DNA from: DSQK01 sp964550175
Lineage (GTDB): Archaea > Nanobdellota > Nanobdellia > Woesearchaeales > ARS49
DNA length: 64,000 nt
NCBI GenBank assembly: GCA_964550175.1
Contig: CAZJXP010000001.1
Coordinates: forward strand, 62,001 to 126,000
Direction: 5' to 3'
The notes under the pieces were generated by a model. The model saw only the letters and a list, made by a program, of their open reading frames with translations, did no database searches and was not told the DNA's origin. The position numbers were made by a program, and so were the translations under genes. This document shows positions 24,672-33,595 of this stretch, in pieces (positions within the stretch are counted from its first letter, which is position 1; every line of letters starts with the position of its first letter).

Positions 24672-25568
24672 TTATTTCTCGCACGCATTAGGCGTAACCG
24701 AGACGATAGAATACTTGTTGGCGTTGCGGGAGTTCCACGAATCGACCGCGCCCGCCAATGCGTGGTTCGCGCCGAGCGTCACCACATTGACCACCGAGGG
24801 CGACCCTTCGATTATTTTGAGCAGCAACACATCCCTCGCCGCCATAATCTCATCCAATAGCGCGTCCGACGGGTGCAACGGGTTTTCGCAGGCAAGCAAT
24901 CTATTTCTCGCCTGCGCCAAGCCTTCCTCGGTTTCGGCGCCATACAGCGTTATCTTTCGGTTAAGCGCGAGTAGCAAATCCGCGCCCGGAATGTACCGTA
25001 TGGAATCCATCTGCAACTCCAACGCGCGTAACCTCGGCAGCTCCTCGGCCGCCAATTTTTTCTTGATCAATGACTGGTACTCGGTGATTCGCTCAAGGAT
25101 GGGAAACTCAATCAATTTGCTCTCATCGAGCCGAGTCAAGGCCGCCGAGTACGCCTCTTCAGCCTGCCTGACCGATATCGCGCCATGCCCACCTTCGGCA
25201 AAGAATGTCACGTCGCCGCGATAGTTGTCCGCCGCGCTCAAAAGCAGCTCGCTGATGTCCTTCTGGCAATCGTTGATGTCAGCATACGCCTGCCGCCATC
25301 TCTTCTTTTTTATCGGATCCGCGAATTGGGGCTGCACATAACGCGTGAAAAAATCATGCCGCACACTATGCTTCTGCCGCACATGGATGATGCATTTTGA
25401 AGAACCGCTCACTGGGTGACGCGTTATCGCGCGAGCGTTTTTGTGACCCGGAAAATCTTTCGCGATTCGGTACGCCTTCGTTTCGGCAACCGGACCCGTC
25501 TCGCATCCGAGCAAACCAACAAGCCCTAGGCCCGAAAGCGTGAGCATCTGACGCCGAGTGTATTCCAT
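24672..25568 (-). CDS. Tat-exported lipoprotein of unknown function
   Basis: The protein has 298 residues. The signal MEYTRRQMLTLSGLGLVGLLGC has a twin-arginine motif followed by a lipobox cysteine at 22, suggesting export of a folded protein. The mature part is helical, and its end VVNVVTLGANHALAGAVDSWN looks like a compact alpha/beta motif. I see no catalytic signature I can name. Confidence 0.7.
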   Translation of the reverse strand: MEYTRRQMLTLSGLGLVGLLGCETGPVAETKAYRIAKDFPGHKNARAITRHPVSGSSKCIIHVRQKHSVRHDFFTRYVQPQFADPIKKKRWRQAYADINDCQKDISELLLSAADNYRGDVTFFAEGGHGAISVRQAEEAYSAALTRLDESKLIEFPILERITEYQSLIKKKLAAEELPRLRALELQMDSIRYIPGADLLLALNRKITLYGAETEEGLAQARNRLLACENPLHPSDALLDEIMAARDVLLLKIIEGSPSVVNVVTLGANHALAGAVDSWNSRNANKYSIVSVTPNACEK

Positions 25569-25669
25569 GAATCCCCTTGCTCGGGCAGGCTTTTAAATCT
25601 TTCTTATAACCACTAGTAAGCAGTTACAAAACCACAACCTTTAAAAAGGCCCTTCGTGGAAATGAGACT

Positions 25670-25966
25670 ATGAACACTCAAACCATCGACGACTGCACCA
25701 CGACCTTCAACGAGAAATTCGACTCGAATGACAAGATGAAGATCGAAATCGCAAAGGCTCACGCGAGAAAGGCGTACGGCGAATGGCGCGCAATCTACCG
25801 ACCGACCGATGACGGCAAAGTCATCGTTGAAATCCAAAGCCACAGAGCCACAAGCACCCAAGACGAGACCGTTAACACGAGCATAGACTCGCCCTTGAGC
25901 AAATACGCGGTTTACCGCCAATCTGATGATGGCAAGATCAGCGTCGAAGTCTACAGTCTCCGTTAA
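25670..25966 (+). CDS. Hypothetical small protein with repeated strand unit
   Basis: The protein has 98 residues. Two similar units can be seen: WRAIYRPTDDGKVIVEIQS (about 39-57) and YAVYRQSDDGKISVEVYS (about 79-96), pointing to an internal beta-hairpin repeat. CCTTTAAAAA lies about 30 nt upstream. No family recognised. Confidence 0.7.
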   Translation: MNTQTIDDCTTTFNEKFDSNDKMKIEIAKAHARKAYGEWRAIYRPTDDGKVIVEIQSHRATSTQDETVNTSIDSPLSKYAVYRQSDDGKISVEVYSLR

Positions 25967-25971
25967 TCCGG

Positions 25972-26412
25972 TTACCGCAGCTGATCCATCAATCTCAGAT
26001 ACTCCTTGATGCGCTCGAGAATCGTCTTCAAGTAGAATTTTTCCATCTTTTCTTCAAATAATTCCGCAAGGGATGCTCCCTCAGCAATGCGGTACAAATT
26101 TCCGGTCTTTTCGACGAGATACAAATCTCGCAATCGCTTCACTTGGCGGCGGATGTTCGACGGGGCGATGCCCTTCAACGGAAGCTTCGCGATTTTTCTG
26201 AACTCCTTGACGCGCGACTCCAAATGCTCCGCGGTTACGCCTTCGCGCGAGCGCAAAAGCACGTCAAACACATCAACGATGACATCGCGCGAATCGCCCG
26301 GCTGCAACAGCCCTAATGAAAGACACAATTTCTTGACGAGTTCTCGGCCGCGGATCTCGAACGGCTTTTCGTACTTTCGCAACGTCAATTCAGCTAACGG
26401 GGTTTCGCGCAT
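25972..26412 (-). CDS. Winged-helix-like regulator
   Basis: The protein has 146 residues. A helix-turn-helix-like region spans about 65-115 (VTAEHLESRVKEF, APSNIRRQVKRLRDLYLVEKTGNLYRIAEG), ending in a wing-like strand pair typical of archaeal winged-helix proteins. A C-terminal helix (about 118-146) may dimerise. TTTAAATA at 26435-26442 gives a leaderless start. DNA targets unknown. Confidence 0.65.
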   Translation of the reverse strand: MRETPLAELTLRKYEKPFEIRGRELVKKLCLSLGLLQPGDSRDVIVDVFDVLLRSREGVTAEHLESRVKEFRKIAKLPLKGIAPSNIRRQVKRLRDLYLVEKTGNLYRIAEGASLAELFEEKMEKFYLKTILERIKEYLRLMDQLR

Positions 26413-26487
26413 GCTTAAAACATTTAATCAGGGGTTTAAATACATTGTGTCATCCACTTTATATACGAAGAACGCTGTAAACTAACC

Positions 26488-27261
26488 ATGTCCGAACTCA
26501 CGCCCAGCCGGCGTAAACTGAAGAACATCAACCTGATGAAGGATCCGGCGTTCAATTCTAAGCTCGTCATCACGGAATTCCGTCGCAAATTCGCGCGCTG
26601 GCTCGAGCGCGGACATCCCAAAGAGCCGTACAAAGTCTACGAAATTCGCTCAAAGGACTTCAAGCCGTCCGCCCGAGCCGGGCACGACATTGACCCGACC
26701 GGCATTTTCCCGCACGACCCCCACGTCAAGCCCTGCGGCCACTACTGGGTTGACCACGCAGGCGACGAGGCACATTACGCGCTGTTCTTCGACTCATTCC
26801 ATCTTGACGAGCACCCGCACGGCGCGAACCTCGTGGACGAAACGAGACTTGTCTTGTTCCGACAGAAACACGACCTCGATTCAATAATCAAGTACCAAAG
26901 CGGACTGCCGCAAATCGACGACGCCCACATCGAGACTGAGATGAAAGTCGAGAATTATTGGTACGACAACAACACGACGCCGCGCATCCACCAGCTGAAA
27001 GACATCATTCTCTGGACCAACAACGCGCTGATTGAAACGAAAAAGCGCCCGAACCTGCTCGAGCACTTTTTTCAATACCTCATGAACCATACTGATGCGA
27101 CGGCCGAACAAGCAAGCTACGCGACGAGCATCATCAAGCGCGTGAGGCCGCCGTCAGACGTGCCGCAGGTCAATCCGTTAACGCCGCCGCCCGCGAAAGC
27201 GTCTTCTGCGCCTAAATACGCCTCGTGGCCGATACCCGGGCACGTACACCCAAAGCCTTAA
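26488..27261 (+). CDS. Hypothetical protein, histidine/aspartate rich centre
   Basis: The protein has 257 residues with a basic N-terminus, a central stretch rich in His and Asp (HDPHVKPCGHYWVDHAGDEAHY, FHLDEHPHGANLVDE) that could bind metal, and a proline/alanine-rich tail. TTTATATA lies 30 nt upstream. No family recognised; enzyme identity cannot be claimed. Confidence 0.7.
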   Translation: MSELTPSRRKLKNINLMKDPAFNSKLVITEFRRKFARWLERGHPKEPYKVYEIRSKDFKPSARAGHDIDPTGIFPHDPHVKPCGHYWVDHAGDEAHYALFFDSFHLDEHPHGANLVDETRLVLFRQKHDLDSIIKYQSGLPQIDDAHIETEMKVENYWYDNNTTPRIHQLKDIILWTNNALIETKKRPNLLEHFFQYLMNHTDATAEQASYATSIIKRVRPPSDVPQVNPLTPPPAKASSAPKYASWPIPGHVHPKP

Positions 27262-27272
27262 TCAGTCTAGAA

Positions 27273-30200
27273 CTACTTGACTACGCTCATGTGCAAGGAG
27301 AATATCTCGTCCTTCAACTGCTCGGTTGTTCGAAGCTGATGCTTCTTCGAAGGCGGGACGACGTCGACCGCGATGACTTTCGCATTGATCTTGTCCTGCA
27401 TGCTGTCGAGCCACGGCTTCAGCATCGCGACAAGGGTTTCTTTGCCTTCAATGTGAACATCGATGACGTCTTTCTTTTCCAAGCCTGACTTCTTGCGGAA
27501 ATCCTGGATGCGTCGCGTGACTTCTCTCGAGTATCCCTCTGCTTCCAATTCGTCCGACGTCTCGTGGTCGACGTAGACGATGCCTTGCGGGAACGGAACC
27601 TCGATCAAGTGTGACGGAACGCTGCGTGTAAAGGTGAAATGCTCGTTCGTGAGGGAGTATTCGCCGGAAGCGGTTTTTACTTTTGCCGAGCCCGACTTCA
27701 TCTCCTTCGTGATTCTCGCGAGCTCTTTCTGGGTTTGCTTCATGACTTCGGGAGCGTGCTGCTTGAACTGCTTGCCGAATGTGCTCGAATTGACGTGCAA
27801 TTCTTCCGTGACTTCGGGAAGCGAGTCTTGCACGGTCACTTGTTTGACGTTTGTTTGCGTCTTGATGACGTCCGCCAACGCGATGACGGCCTTCTTGACA
27901 TCGGCGTTCGTTGTCACGACAACAATTCCCTTGATCGGCCATCGCACGCCGAGCTTGATCTTCTCTCGGCCGCACAACACGGCTTGCATCACGTTGCTCG
28001 CGATGGCAAAGTTAGACTCAATCAACGGGTTGGATTCTTTCGCGTTCGCCTTCGGCCAGTCCATAAGGTGGATGCTTTCGGGTTTCAATGCGAACGTTTC
28101 CTTGAGATTCTGATACATCTGTTCGGCGATGAACGGAGCGATCGGCGCCAACAGCACAAGCGTGTCCATCAAGACGCGGTAGAGCGTTGACAACACAGTT
28201 TGCTTTTCCTCATCCGTGCCTGAAATCTTTTCTCGCACGAGCTGGATGTAGGTTCTTGATAATGACAGGTACAATTCTTCAACCATCCACGGGATTTCGT
28301 TCAGATGGTACGACTCGAACGCCTTGGTGACGTTCGTGATCGTGGTGTTGAGCTTGCTGAGGATGTACTGCTCAGGAATGTCGTTTTCGACGTCCTTCGA
28401 CGGCTTCAATCCCGTTGACTTTGCCAATTCTATCAAGTAATTGTGAACGTTCCACAACACAAGGAGATTCTTGTACTTGAGCTTGACATCCTCCTGGTTG
28501 TAGGACTGGTCGATATTAGGAGCAGCAGAACCGATTTGGTAGTATCTCAACGTGTCCGCGCCGTAGACGCCCACGACTTCTTCAGGCTCAATTTGGTTGC
28601 CCAATGATTTTGACATTTTTCTGCCAAGGGCGTCGTTGATGTAGCCGTGCATGTAGACTGCCTTGAAGCTCGGCTTGCCGAACGCAATCATCGACGCGAC
28701 CATCAACAGATTGAACCAGCCCCGGATTTGGTCCTTTCCCTCAAGGATGAACGCGGCCGGGAAGTACTTGTCGAACAAATCCTTTCGCGCCGGGAAGTCC
28801 AAACAGCTCCACGCGGCCGTGCCGGCATCAACCCAGACGTCCAAGACATCCGTGACGCGTCGCATCGTGCCTTTGCAGGAACAGGAATAAGTATGCTCGT
28901 CAATCCATGGGCGGTGGAGCTTTTCGACTTTCTTTTTTGTTTTCGCTTCCAACTCTTCGACCGTGCCGAAAACGTCGTACTTGTCGCACTTCTCGCATTT
29001 CCAGATAGGTACGGGCGTGCCCCAGAAGTTCTGCTTCGTGATGGAGTTATCTCGCAGATTCTTGAGCCAAGATTCGAACGCGTTGAATGCCGAGTCCGGA
29101 ACCCAAGTTATTTTCTTGTTCTCCGCGAGCATCTGCTCTTTCAGATCTTCGACCTTGAAGAACCACTGCTTGGTTGTGCGGAAGATGATCGGGCTGTGGC
29201 AGCGCTGGCAATGGCCGTACTCGTGCTGCACTTTCGTTGACGCGATGAGGGCGTTACGGTCTTTGAGGGCTTCGATGAATTTGGAGTCATCTTTCTTTGC
29301 GGTGAGGCTGCCGAATTCCGGCAGGTTTGAGGGGAACTGGCCTCGCTCGTCCACGATGTTCCACGCCGGAAGGCCGTTGCGGTAGCCGACTTCGTAGTCT
29401 TCCGGACCGCAGCCAGGGGCGCAGTGCACCAAGCCCGAGCCGGCCGTCGTGTCGACGTGCTCCGCGCTCATCACGACCGTGTGAGTCTTCGGATGCTTTT
29501 TCTTCAGTTCAGCGTATTCCTTGATGACGTTCGCGAACGGGTGCGTGTACGAGAGCCCTTCGAGCTTGATTCCCTTGAATTCCTCCTGGATGGTGAACTG
29601 CTTTTCCGCGACGGCGCTGATCAACGGGCCTGACAATGCCTTTGCGACAATCCAGACTTCGCCTTCGACGTTCGCTTTCACGTAATCAATGTCCGGGTTG
29701 ACCATAACTGCTAAGTTCATAGGTATGGTCCACGGCGTTGTCGTCCAGATGATGAGGAACTCATTGTGCTTTCCAACGACCGGGAGCTTGACGAAGATGG
29801 ATGAGTCGGTGACGGTAGCGTATTCCAATTCGTGCTTCGCCATGTTTGTCTGGCACGTGGCGCACCAGGGCATGGTACGCAGTCCTTCATACAATCGCTT
29901 TTGCTCGTGGGCTTTCTTGATAAGGAACCATTCGCCGTTGATGAACTCTCGTTTGATTGGCTGGTAGGCGTTCTCGAAATCCATCCAGATGCCCAATTGC
30001 TTGAACGTGCCGTTCATGACGTGCATCATATCGACGCAGTATTTTTCGCACTCGTCGTTGAACTTCGCGATGCCGAAGTTTTCTATGTCCTTCTTGTTCT
30101 TGACGTTGAACTTGGTCCTGACCTTGTTTTCGGTCGGGAGCCCGTGCATGTCGTAGCCGGCGCGGTCCCACGCGTCGATGCCCGCGAGACGCTTGTATCT

Positions 30201-30392
30201 TAGAACCATGTCCTTCAATGACTTGTTCCAGCTCGTTCCTAAGTGGACTCTTCCTGACGTGTACGGCGGACCGTCCAAGAAGTAGAACGGCGTCTTTCCC
30301 TTGACCTTGTCCTTCGCTTTCGGGTAAATCTTGTGCTTGTCCCAAAAGGCCTGGACTGCCGGCTCAACCGCTTTCGGATCATAATTGGACAT
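27273..30392 (-). CDS. ileS: Isoleucyl-tRNA synthetase
   Basis: The enzyme charges tRNA-Ile and has a CP1 editing domain. The 1039 residues show the HIGH-equivalent PPYTSGRVHLGTSWN, editing motifs (TTTPWTIPMNLAV), the KMSKSLGN loop and a long anticodon-binding C-terminus of archaeal/eukaryotic length. Promoter CTTTTTAAACC lies about 30 nt upstream, leaderless. It converges with the preceding plus-strand gene 11 bases apart. Confidence 0.96.
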   Translation of the reverse strand: MSNYDPKAVEPAVQAFWDKHKIYPKAKDKVKGKTPFYFLDGPPYTSGRVHLGTSWNKSLKDMVLRYKRLAGIDAWDRAGYDMHGLPTENKVRTKFNVKNKKDIENFGIAKFNDECEKYCVDMMHVMNGTFKQLGIWMDFENAYQPIKREFINGEWFLIKKAHEQKRLYEGLRTMPWCATCQTNMAKHELEYATVTDSSIFVKLPVVGKHNEFLIIWTTTPWTIPMNLAVMVNPDIDYVKANVEGEVWIVAKALSGPLISAVAEKQFTIQEEFKGIKLEGLSYTHPFANVIKEYAELKKKHPKTHTVVMSAEHVDTTAGSGLVHCAPGCGPEDYEVGYRNGLPAWNIVDERGQFPSNLPEFGSLTAKKDDSKFIEALKDRNALIASTKVQHEYGHCQRCHSPIIFRTTKQWFFKVEDLKEQMLAENKKITWVPDSAFNAFESWLKNLRDNSITKQNFWGTPVPIWKCEKCDKYDVFGTVEELEAKTKKKVEKLHRPWIDEHTYSCSCKGTMRRVTDVLDVWVDAGTAAWSCLDFPARKDLFDKYFPAAFILEGKDQIRGWFNLLMVASMIAFGKPSFKAVYMHGYINDALGRKMSKSLGNQIEPEEVVGVYGADTLRYYQIGSAAPNIDQSYNQEDVKLKYKNLLVLWNVHNYLIELAKSTGLKPSKDVENDIPEQYILSKLNTTITNVTKAFESYHLNEIPWMVEELYLSLSRTYIQLVREKISGTDEEKQTVLSTLYRVLMDTLVLLAPIAPFIAEQMYQNLKETFALKPESIHLMDWPKANAKESNPLIESNFAIASNVMQAVLCGREKIKLGVRWPIKGIVVVTTNADVKKAVIALADVIKTQTNVKQVTVQDSLPEVTEELHVNSSTFGKQFKQHAPEVMKQTQKELARITKEMKSGSAKVKTASGEYSLTNEHFTFTRSVPSHLIEVPFPQGIVYVDHETSDELEAEGYSREVTRRIQDFRKKSGLEKKDVIDVHIEGKETLVAMLKPWLDSMQDKINAKVIAVDVVPPSKKHQLRTTEQLKDEIFSLHMSVVK

Positions 30393-30449
30393 AGCTACAG
30401 CTGACTGAGATTGGTTTAAAAAGGTTACCCAGGGAACTTTTCAGAATAG

Positions 30450-30600
30450 TTTGAGCTCTTAATTGCGGCAATACTGGCCGGGACTGCAGCCGAGCTGCGT
30501 CCGCCAGCCAGCCGCACGGCAGGTCGACCGATTCTTGTTACAGCTTCCCCGCACAACTTTTTACCGGCTCTTCTTGGCGTAGCGTCACTAGAAATTTACG
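30450..30600. repeat. Composite box-hairpin element (hairpin A, copy 3)
   Basis: The hairpin at 30465-30515 stacks GCGGC/GCCGC, CTGGC/GCCAG and GGAC.GCAGC/GCTGC.AGTCC. AACTTTTTACCGGCTC follows at 30555-30570. The order (hairpin, then box) is the same as in the copies at 18 and 24 kb. It lies between ileS and the downstream lipoprotein gene on the same strand. Confidence 0.62.
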
Positions 30601-30609
30601 AACTCGAAT

Positions 30610-31809
30610 CTACCGCTCATAAATAACCGCTTTGTCCGTGAATCCTGACGCGGAACCTTTGAACGTCTCGATCTTCAGCGTGCGCGCGTCAAGAAGCTGC
30701 GCCAACAAGATTCCTTCGAAATGCGGCTCGTTCTTCGCATGCAGCGGGCTCATGAAAGAAACGCGATCCCAATGCGCGCCTGAACTGCCAGAATACTCGA
30801 AATTCATCAGCTTGTACGTAACGATGCCTGACGAAACGTCAACGTCCTTAGGATTCGGCCCGTCCGACCCGAATGCGCCCGTCATCCCGCTGTCCGCGCC
30901 CAATCCTATAATGTAGTGCGACGTGTCGTACGCGTCTGGAGCGAACGCGAGATGCGAATCGTAATAGTTCGGGTCCTTGACTCCTTGATATCCGTTGGTG
31001 TCTTTCACGAACCAGTTGCCAATCAACTTTCCATCGATGTCATAGTCAATCTTTCCGCCGCGCGGCTCGGCCGTGCGCATGTTCTTTTCCATCAACTGCG
31101 ACTTGAGCTCCGGCGTGAAATAGTCATACGGGTCGACCGTGTGGATCTTCCACGGCTCGCGCTCATAATGCGCGGGAACGATAAAGCCCGTTAACGTGAC
31201 CTCCTCATCATGCGCTGAAAAGTCGAACGAAACCGACCGTCCGATAAGCTCGCCAGCTGCCACTTTGACCGGCTTGAAAGGACGCTTGTCAACTAACGCC
31301 TGCAGTTTCGGCGAAAGTTCGCGCACGTGGATGTAGATCGTGTAAAACGTGCAGGAATGGTGGATGACGAACCGATAGTCGCCCAATCCGACATCCGCTC
31401 CAGAGCTGAAGAACGCCGGCATCGAGTCCAACGACGTGACGACGCCGGACGCCGGAGCGTAAATGTCAACCAAATCCTCTTTTTTGAGCTCGCGCTGCCA
31501 AGTTTTCGGATAATAATATTGATGATCAATCGGCGTGATGTGCCCGGGCGGAATGATAAGCCCCAACGGCGCGATTGCCTGGATGTCTTCCAATGCCATC
31601 GGCGACGCCGTGAACACGACCTTGCCCGTTCCTTCGCAGCCATTAATATATCGGGTCGAAGGCGATGATGGCTGCGCATTCTCCAGAGATGGATCAGACT
31701 GGACACCCTCAGGGAGTTGCGCCTGAGAAGCTTGCGGCGTTTGCGCCGAAGGAACCGTCGCGCAGCCAAAGAGCAGAACGATGATGACGCACAGCCAACT
31801 GCGATTCAT
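30610..31809 (-). CDS. Lipoprotein with degenerate LytM/M23-like domain
   Basis: The protein has 399 residues. The signal MNRSWLCVIIVLLFGC ends at the lipid-attachment cysteine. A central region (about 95-205) resembles LytM/M23 or lipoyl-type barrels: HITPIDHQYYYP, DIYAPASGVVTSLDSM, YRFVIHHSCTFYTIYIHVREL. The zinc set is incomplete, so activity is doubtful. Archaea lack peptidoglycan, so a binding role is more likely. The ATG at 31809 fits the shared TATA box; the ATG at 31818 does not. Confidence 0.65.
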   Translation of the reverse strand: MNRSWLCVIIVLLFGCATVPSAQTPQASQAQLPEGVQSDPSLENAQPSSPSTRYINGCEGTGKVVFTASPMALEDIQAIAPLGLIIPPGHITPIDHQYYYPKTWQRELKKEDLVDIYAPASGVVTSLDSMPAFFSSGADVGLGDYRFVIHHSCTFYTIYIHVRELSPKLQALVDKRPFKPVKVAAGELIGRSVSFDFSAHDEEVTLTGFIVPAHYEREPWKIHTVDPYDYFTPELKSQLMEKNMRTAEPRGGKIDYDIDGKLIGNWFVKDTNGYQGVKDPNYYDSHLAFAPDAYDTSHYIIGLGADSGMTGAFGSDGPNPKDVDVSSGIVTYKLMNFEYSGSSGAHWDRVSFMSPLHAKNEPHFEGILLAQLLDARTLKIETFKGSASGFTDKAVIYER

Positions 31810-31833
31810 AACTCGCATTTAGATGCAACAAGC

Positions 31834-31842
31834 TTATAAATT
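31834..31842. promoter_or_regulatory. Single TATA box serving two divergent genes
   Basis: TTATAAATT is nearly symmetrical. It lies 30 nt before the plus-strand ATG at 31864, and about 31 nt before the minus-strand ATG at 31809. The two start codons are only 55 bp apart with no second box, so both leaderless mRNAs appear to use this one site. Confidence 0.6.
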
Positions 31843-31863
31843 CTGCTGCACGCGTTTTCAACT

Positions 31864-32412
31864 ATGCCCCGCCTGACGCTCCGAGTCCACGAACCGGAGA
31901 AAGTGACCACGATCGACGCTAAGATTGAGATTAGAGAAGTGGCACAGCAACAGTTGAAGATTATCGAGAATTCTGACGCGTGGAAAGAGCACCAAAAACA
32001 GCACGCAGGGGCGAAACTGTCGATGCTCGGCACGGCCGAGGACAAGGACCTTACGGACATCGAAAAGACCGTCATGAAAGAGACGAAGAAAAAACAAGAA
32101 CAGGATTCTGACGAGCTTGCGCCGAAGAAAGCCGCGCAAGAAGAAACCCCGAAATTCGCGTACAAGTCGACAGACGCGAAGTCCGAAGCAAAGCCAGCCT
32201 ACGGGCACAGCCACGGCTCCGGCGCCGTGATGGGGTCGTGCAATTGCGGCCAAGTCTTCAAGGCCGACGAGCACGGAACGAAGCCGTACACGCTGAACTC
32301 GAACGTCAGCGCCATGAACGCGCTGGAAGGCTATAAGAAGAAGGACGAGCACGGCGGGACGTACAAGCGCGCGGACATCCCGGACGACGACGCGCCCAGG
32401 AAATACCGCTGA
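31864..32412 (+). CDS. Hypothetical hydrophilic protein
   Basis: The protein has 182 residues. Lys, Glu and Gln dominate residues 25-115, suggesting a disordered or coiled region. A later segment has His/Cys pairs (YGHSHGSG, GSCNCGQVF) that might bind a metal. Leaderless from the shared box at 31834. No family recognised. Confidence 0.65.
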   Translation: MPRLTLRVHEPEKVTTIDAKIEIREVAQQQLKIIENSDAWKEHQKQHAGAKLSMLGTAEDKDLTDIEKTVMKETKKKQEQDSDELAPKKAAQEETPKFAYKSTDAKSEAKPAYGHSHGSGAVMGSCNCGQVFKADEHGTKPYTLNSNVSAMNALEGYKKKDEHGGTYKRADIPDDDAPRKYR

Positions 32413-32451
32413 TTCAGAAGGCTTAAAAACCCATTTTTCTGAAGAAAATGC

Positions 32452-33003
32452 ATGAGAAATCAGCTTTCGCACCACGAACATTCCTACGAACGCAAACAGG
32501 AACTTAATCTCCTTTCGTACGACATTAGCGTCGTCATTCGTAACGCAATGCAAGAGCAACAGGTGCGAAACCGACATATCTTAGCCGCAGTCGCTCCAAA
32601 ATTCGGACTGAAACCTGCCAGCGCAGGAGTCTATCTTTCCAAACTGATCAACGGCGACCTTATTCTCCCCTACCGAATCGGGGACGACCAGCTCAATGTC
32701 GAAATCGGCCGCATCCAAGCAGTCTTTGATTACCTGAACATCTCGTTCGATGATGCGCTCGTCAAACGCATCCGGCAGTACGCGCAACGATTCAAACCTA
32801 TATCATTACGAGATAAAAATCTTGAGAACGTTCTCGCGAGCTCGCTGCCCACAAAAATAGGACAGCTCCGCGAGGAAGACCGCGAAAACATCGAGAAACT
32901 TGTTGATAACTATTTACGCAAGAACCCGCCGAAACGGATCAAGAAAGTTCAATCAACAGTTTCGCGGCAAGCCGAGCAGTCACATCGTTCTGCGGCACGT
33001 TAA
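32452..33003 (+). CDS. Hypothetical protein with possible helix-turn-helix
   Basis: The protein has 183 residues. The region 45-72 (ILAAVAPKFGLKPASAGVYLSKLINGD) has the spacing of an XRE-like helix-turn-helix, and a lysine/arginine-rich tail follows. A CTTAAAAAC box 30 nt upstream supports this ATG over one four bases earlier in another frame. The 3' end overlaps the convergent ureohydrolase-like gene by 65 bases. Confidence 0.6.
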   Translation: MRNQLSHHEHSYERKQELNLLSYDISVVIRNAMQEQQVRNRHILAAVAPKFGLKPASAGVYLSKLINGDLILPYRIGDDQLNVEIGRIQAVFDYLNISFDDALVKRIRQYAQRFKPISLRDKNLENVLASSLPTKIGQLREEDRENIEKLVDNYLRKNPPKRIKKVQSTVSRQAEQSHRSAAR

Positions 33004-33595
33004 CCACGTCGCCGGCGGCGAAGTTGCGCATCAATTTCAATCTCTGAACGGCGTAGATGACCTCTCTAGAGCTCATTCCGCCGGGAAACGACTGATTAAC
33101 GCCCGGCGCAAACGCAGGATCAATTGCAGCGATGTTAACCGAAACGTAGACCGCGCCCCACTGCAATGCCTGCTCCATGACGGCATCCATCACGTCGATG
33201 ATGCCGACCTCATGAACATTCTTCATCGCGTACACGCGCACATTGTTGAGGCGCAGGAACGAAAGCTCTTCTGAAGAATAGGAACGCAGTCCGATGATGA
33301 TTAATTTTTGAGGGCTTAGCAATTGCGACTCGACCAGCTTTCTGACTGAACCGTCCGCGTGCGCGTCAATCGCGACAATGCCCGCGTCCTTGTGCAGCTG
33401 CGAGACAGCTTTGAACAACTCAGTCGTGATTGCGTGTTCTCCTAAGGCGAGAAACCTCTGCGCCTGCAGCGCGTGCTGCTCCAGATTTTCTGCGGCTGAG
33501 ATTATTTTGAAAACCGCCAGCGTGCCGTCCTCGCGCAAAAACTGGGATAGATGACCGATAACGGAAGACTGGTTTCCCGTATTTAGCAGAATCAT
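32939..33595 (-). CDS. Degenerate ureohydrolase (arginase/agmatinase family)
   Basis: The protein has 218 residues, about 70 shorter than typical agmatinases. Family landmarks are aligned: LGEHAIT (H54), AIDAHAD (D77, H79, D81), and SVNIAAIDPAFAPG followed by PGGMSSREV. The last should read SxDxDxxDPAFAPG; here the two metal-binding aspartates are N154 and A156. With an incomplete binuclear manganese site it is probably not a normal hydrolase. It is coupled by ATGA to the upstream gene. Confidence 0.78.
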   Translation of the reverse strand: MILLNTGNQSSVIGHLSQFLREDGTLAVFKIISAAENLEQHALQAQRFLALGEHAITTELFKAVSQLHKDAGIVAIDAHADGSVRKLVESQLLSPQKLIIIGLRSYSSEELSFLRLNNVRVYAMKNVHEVGIIDVMDAVMEQALQWGAVYVSVNIAAIDPAFAPGVNQSFPGGMSSREVIYAVQRLKLMRNFAAGDVVNVPQNDVTARLAAKLLIELS

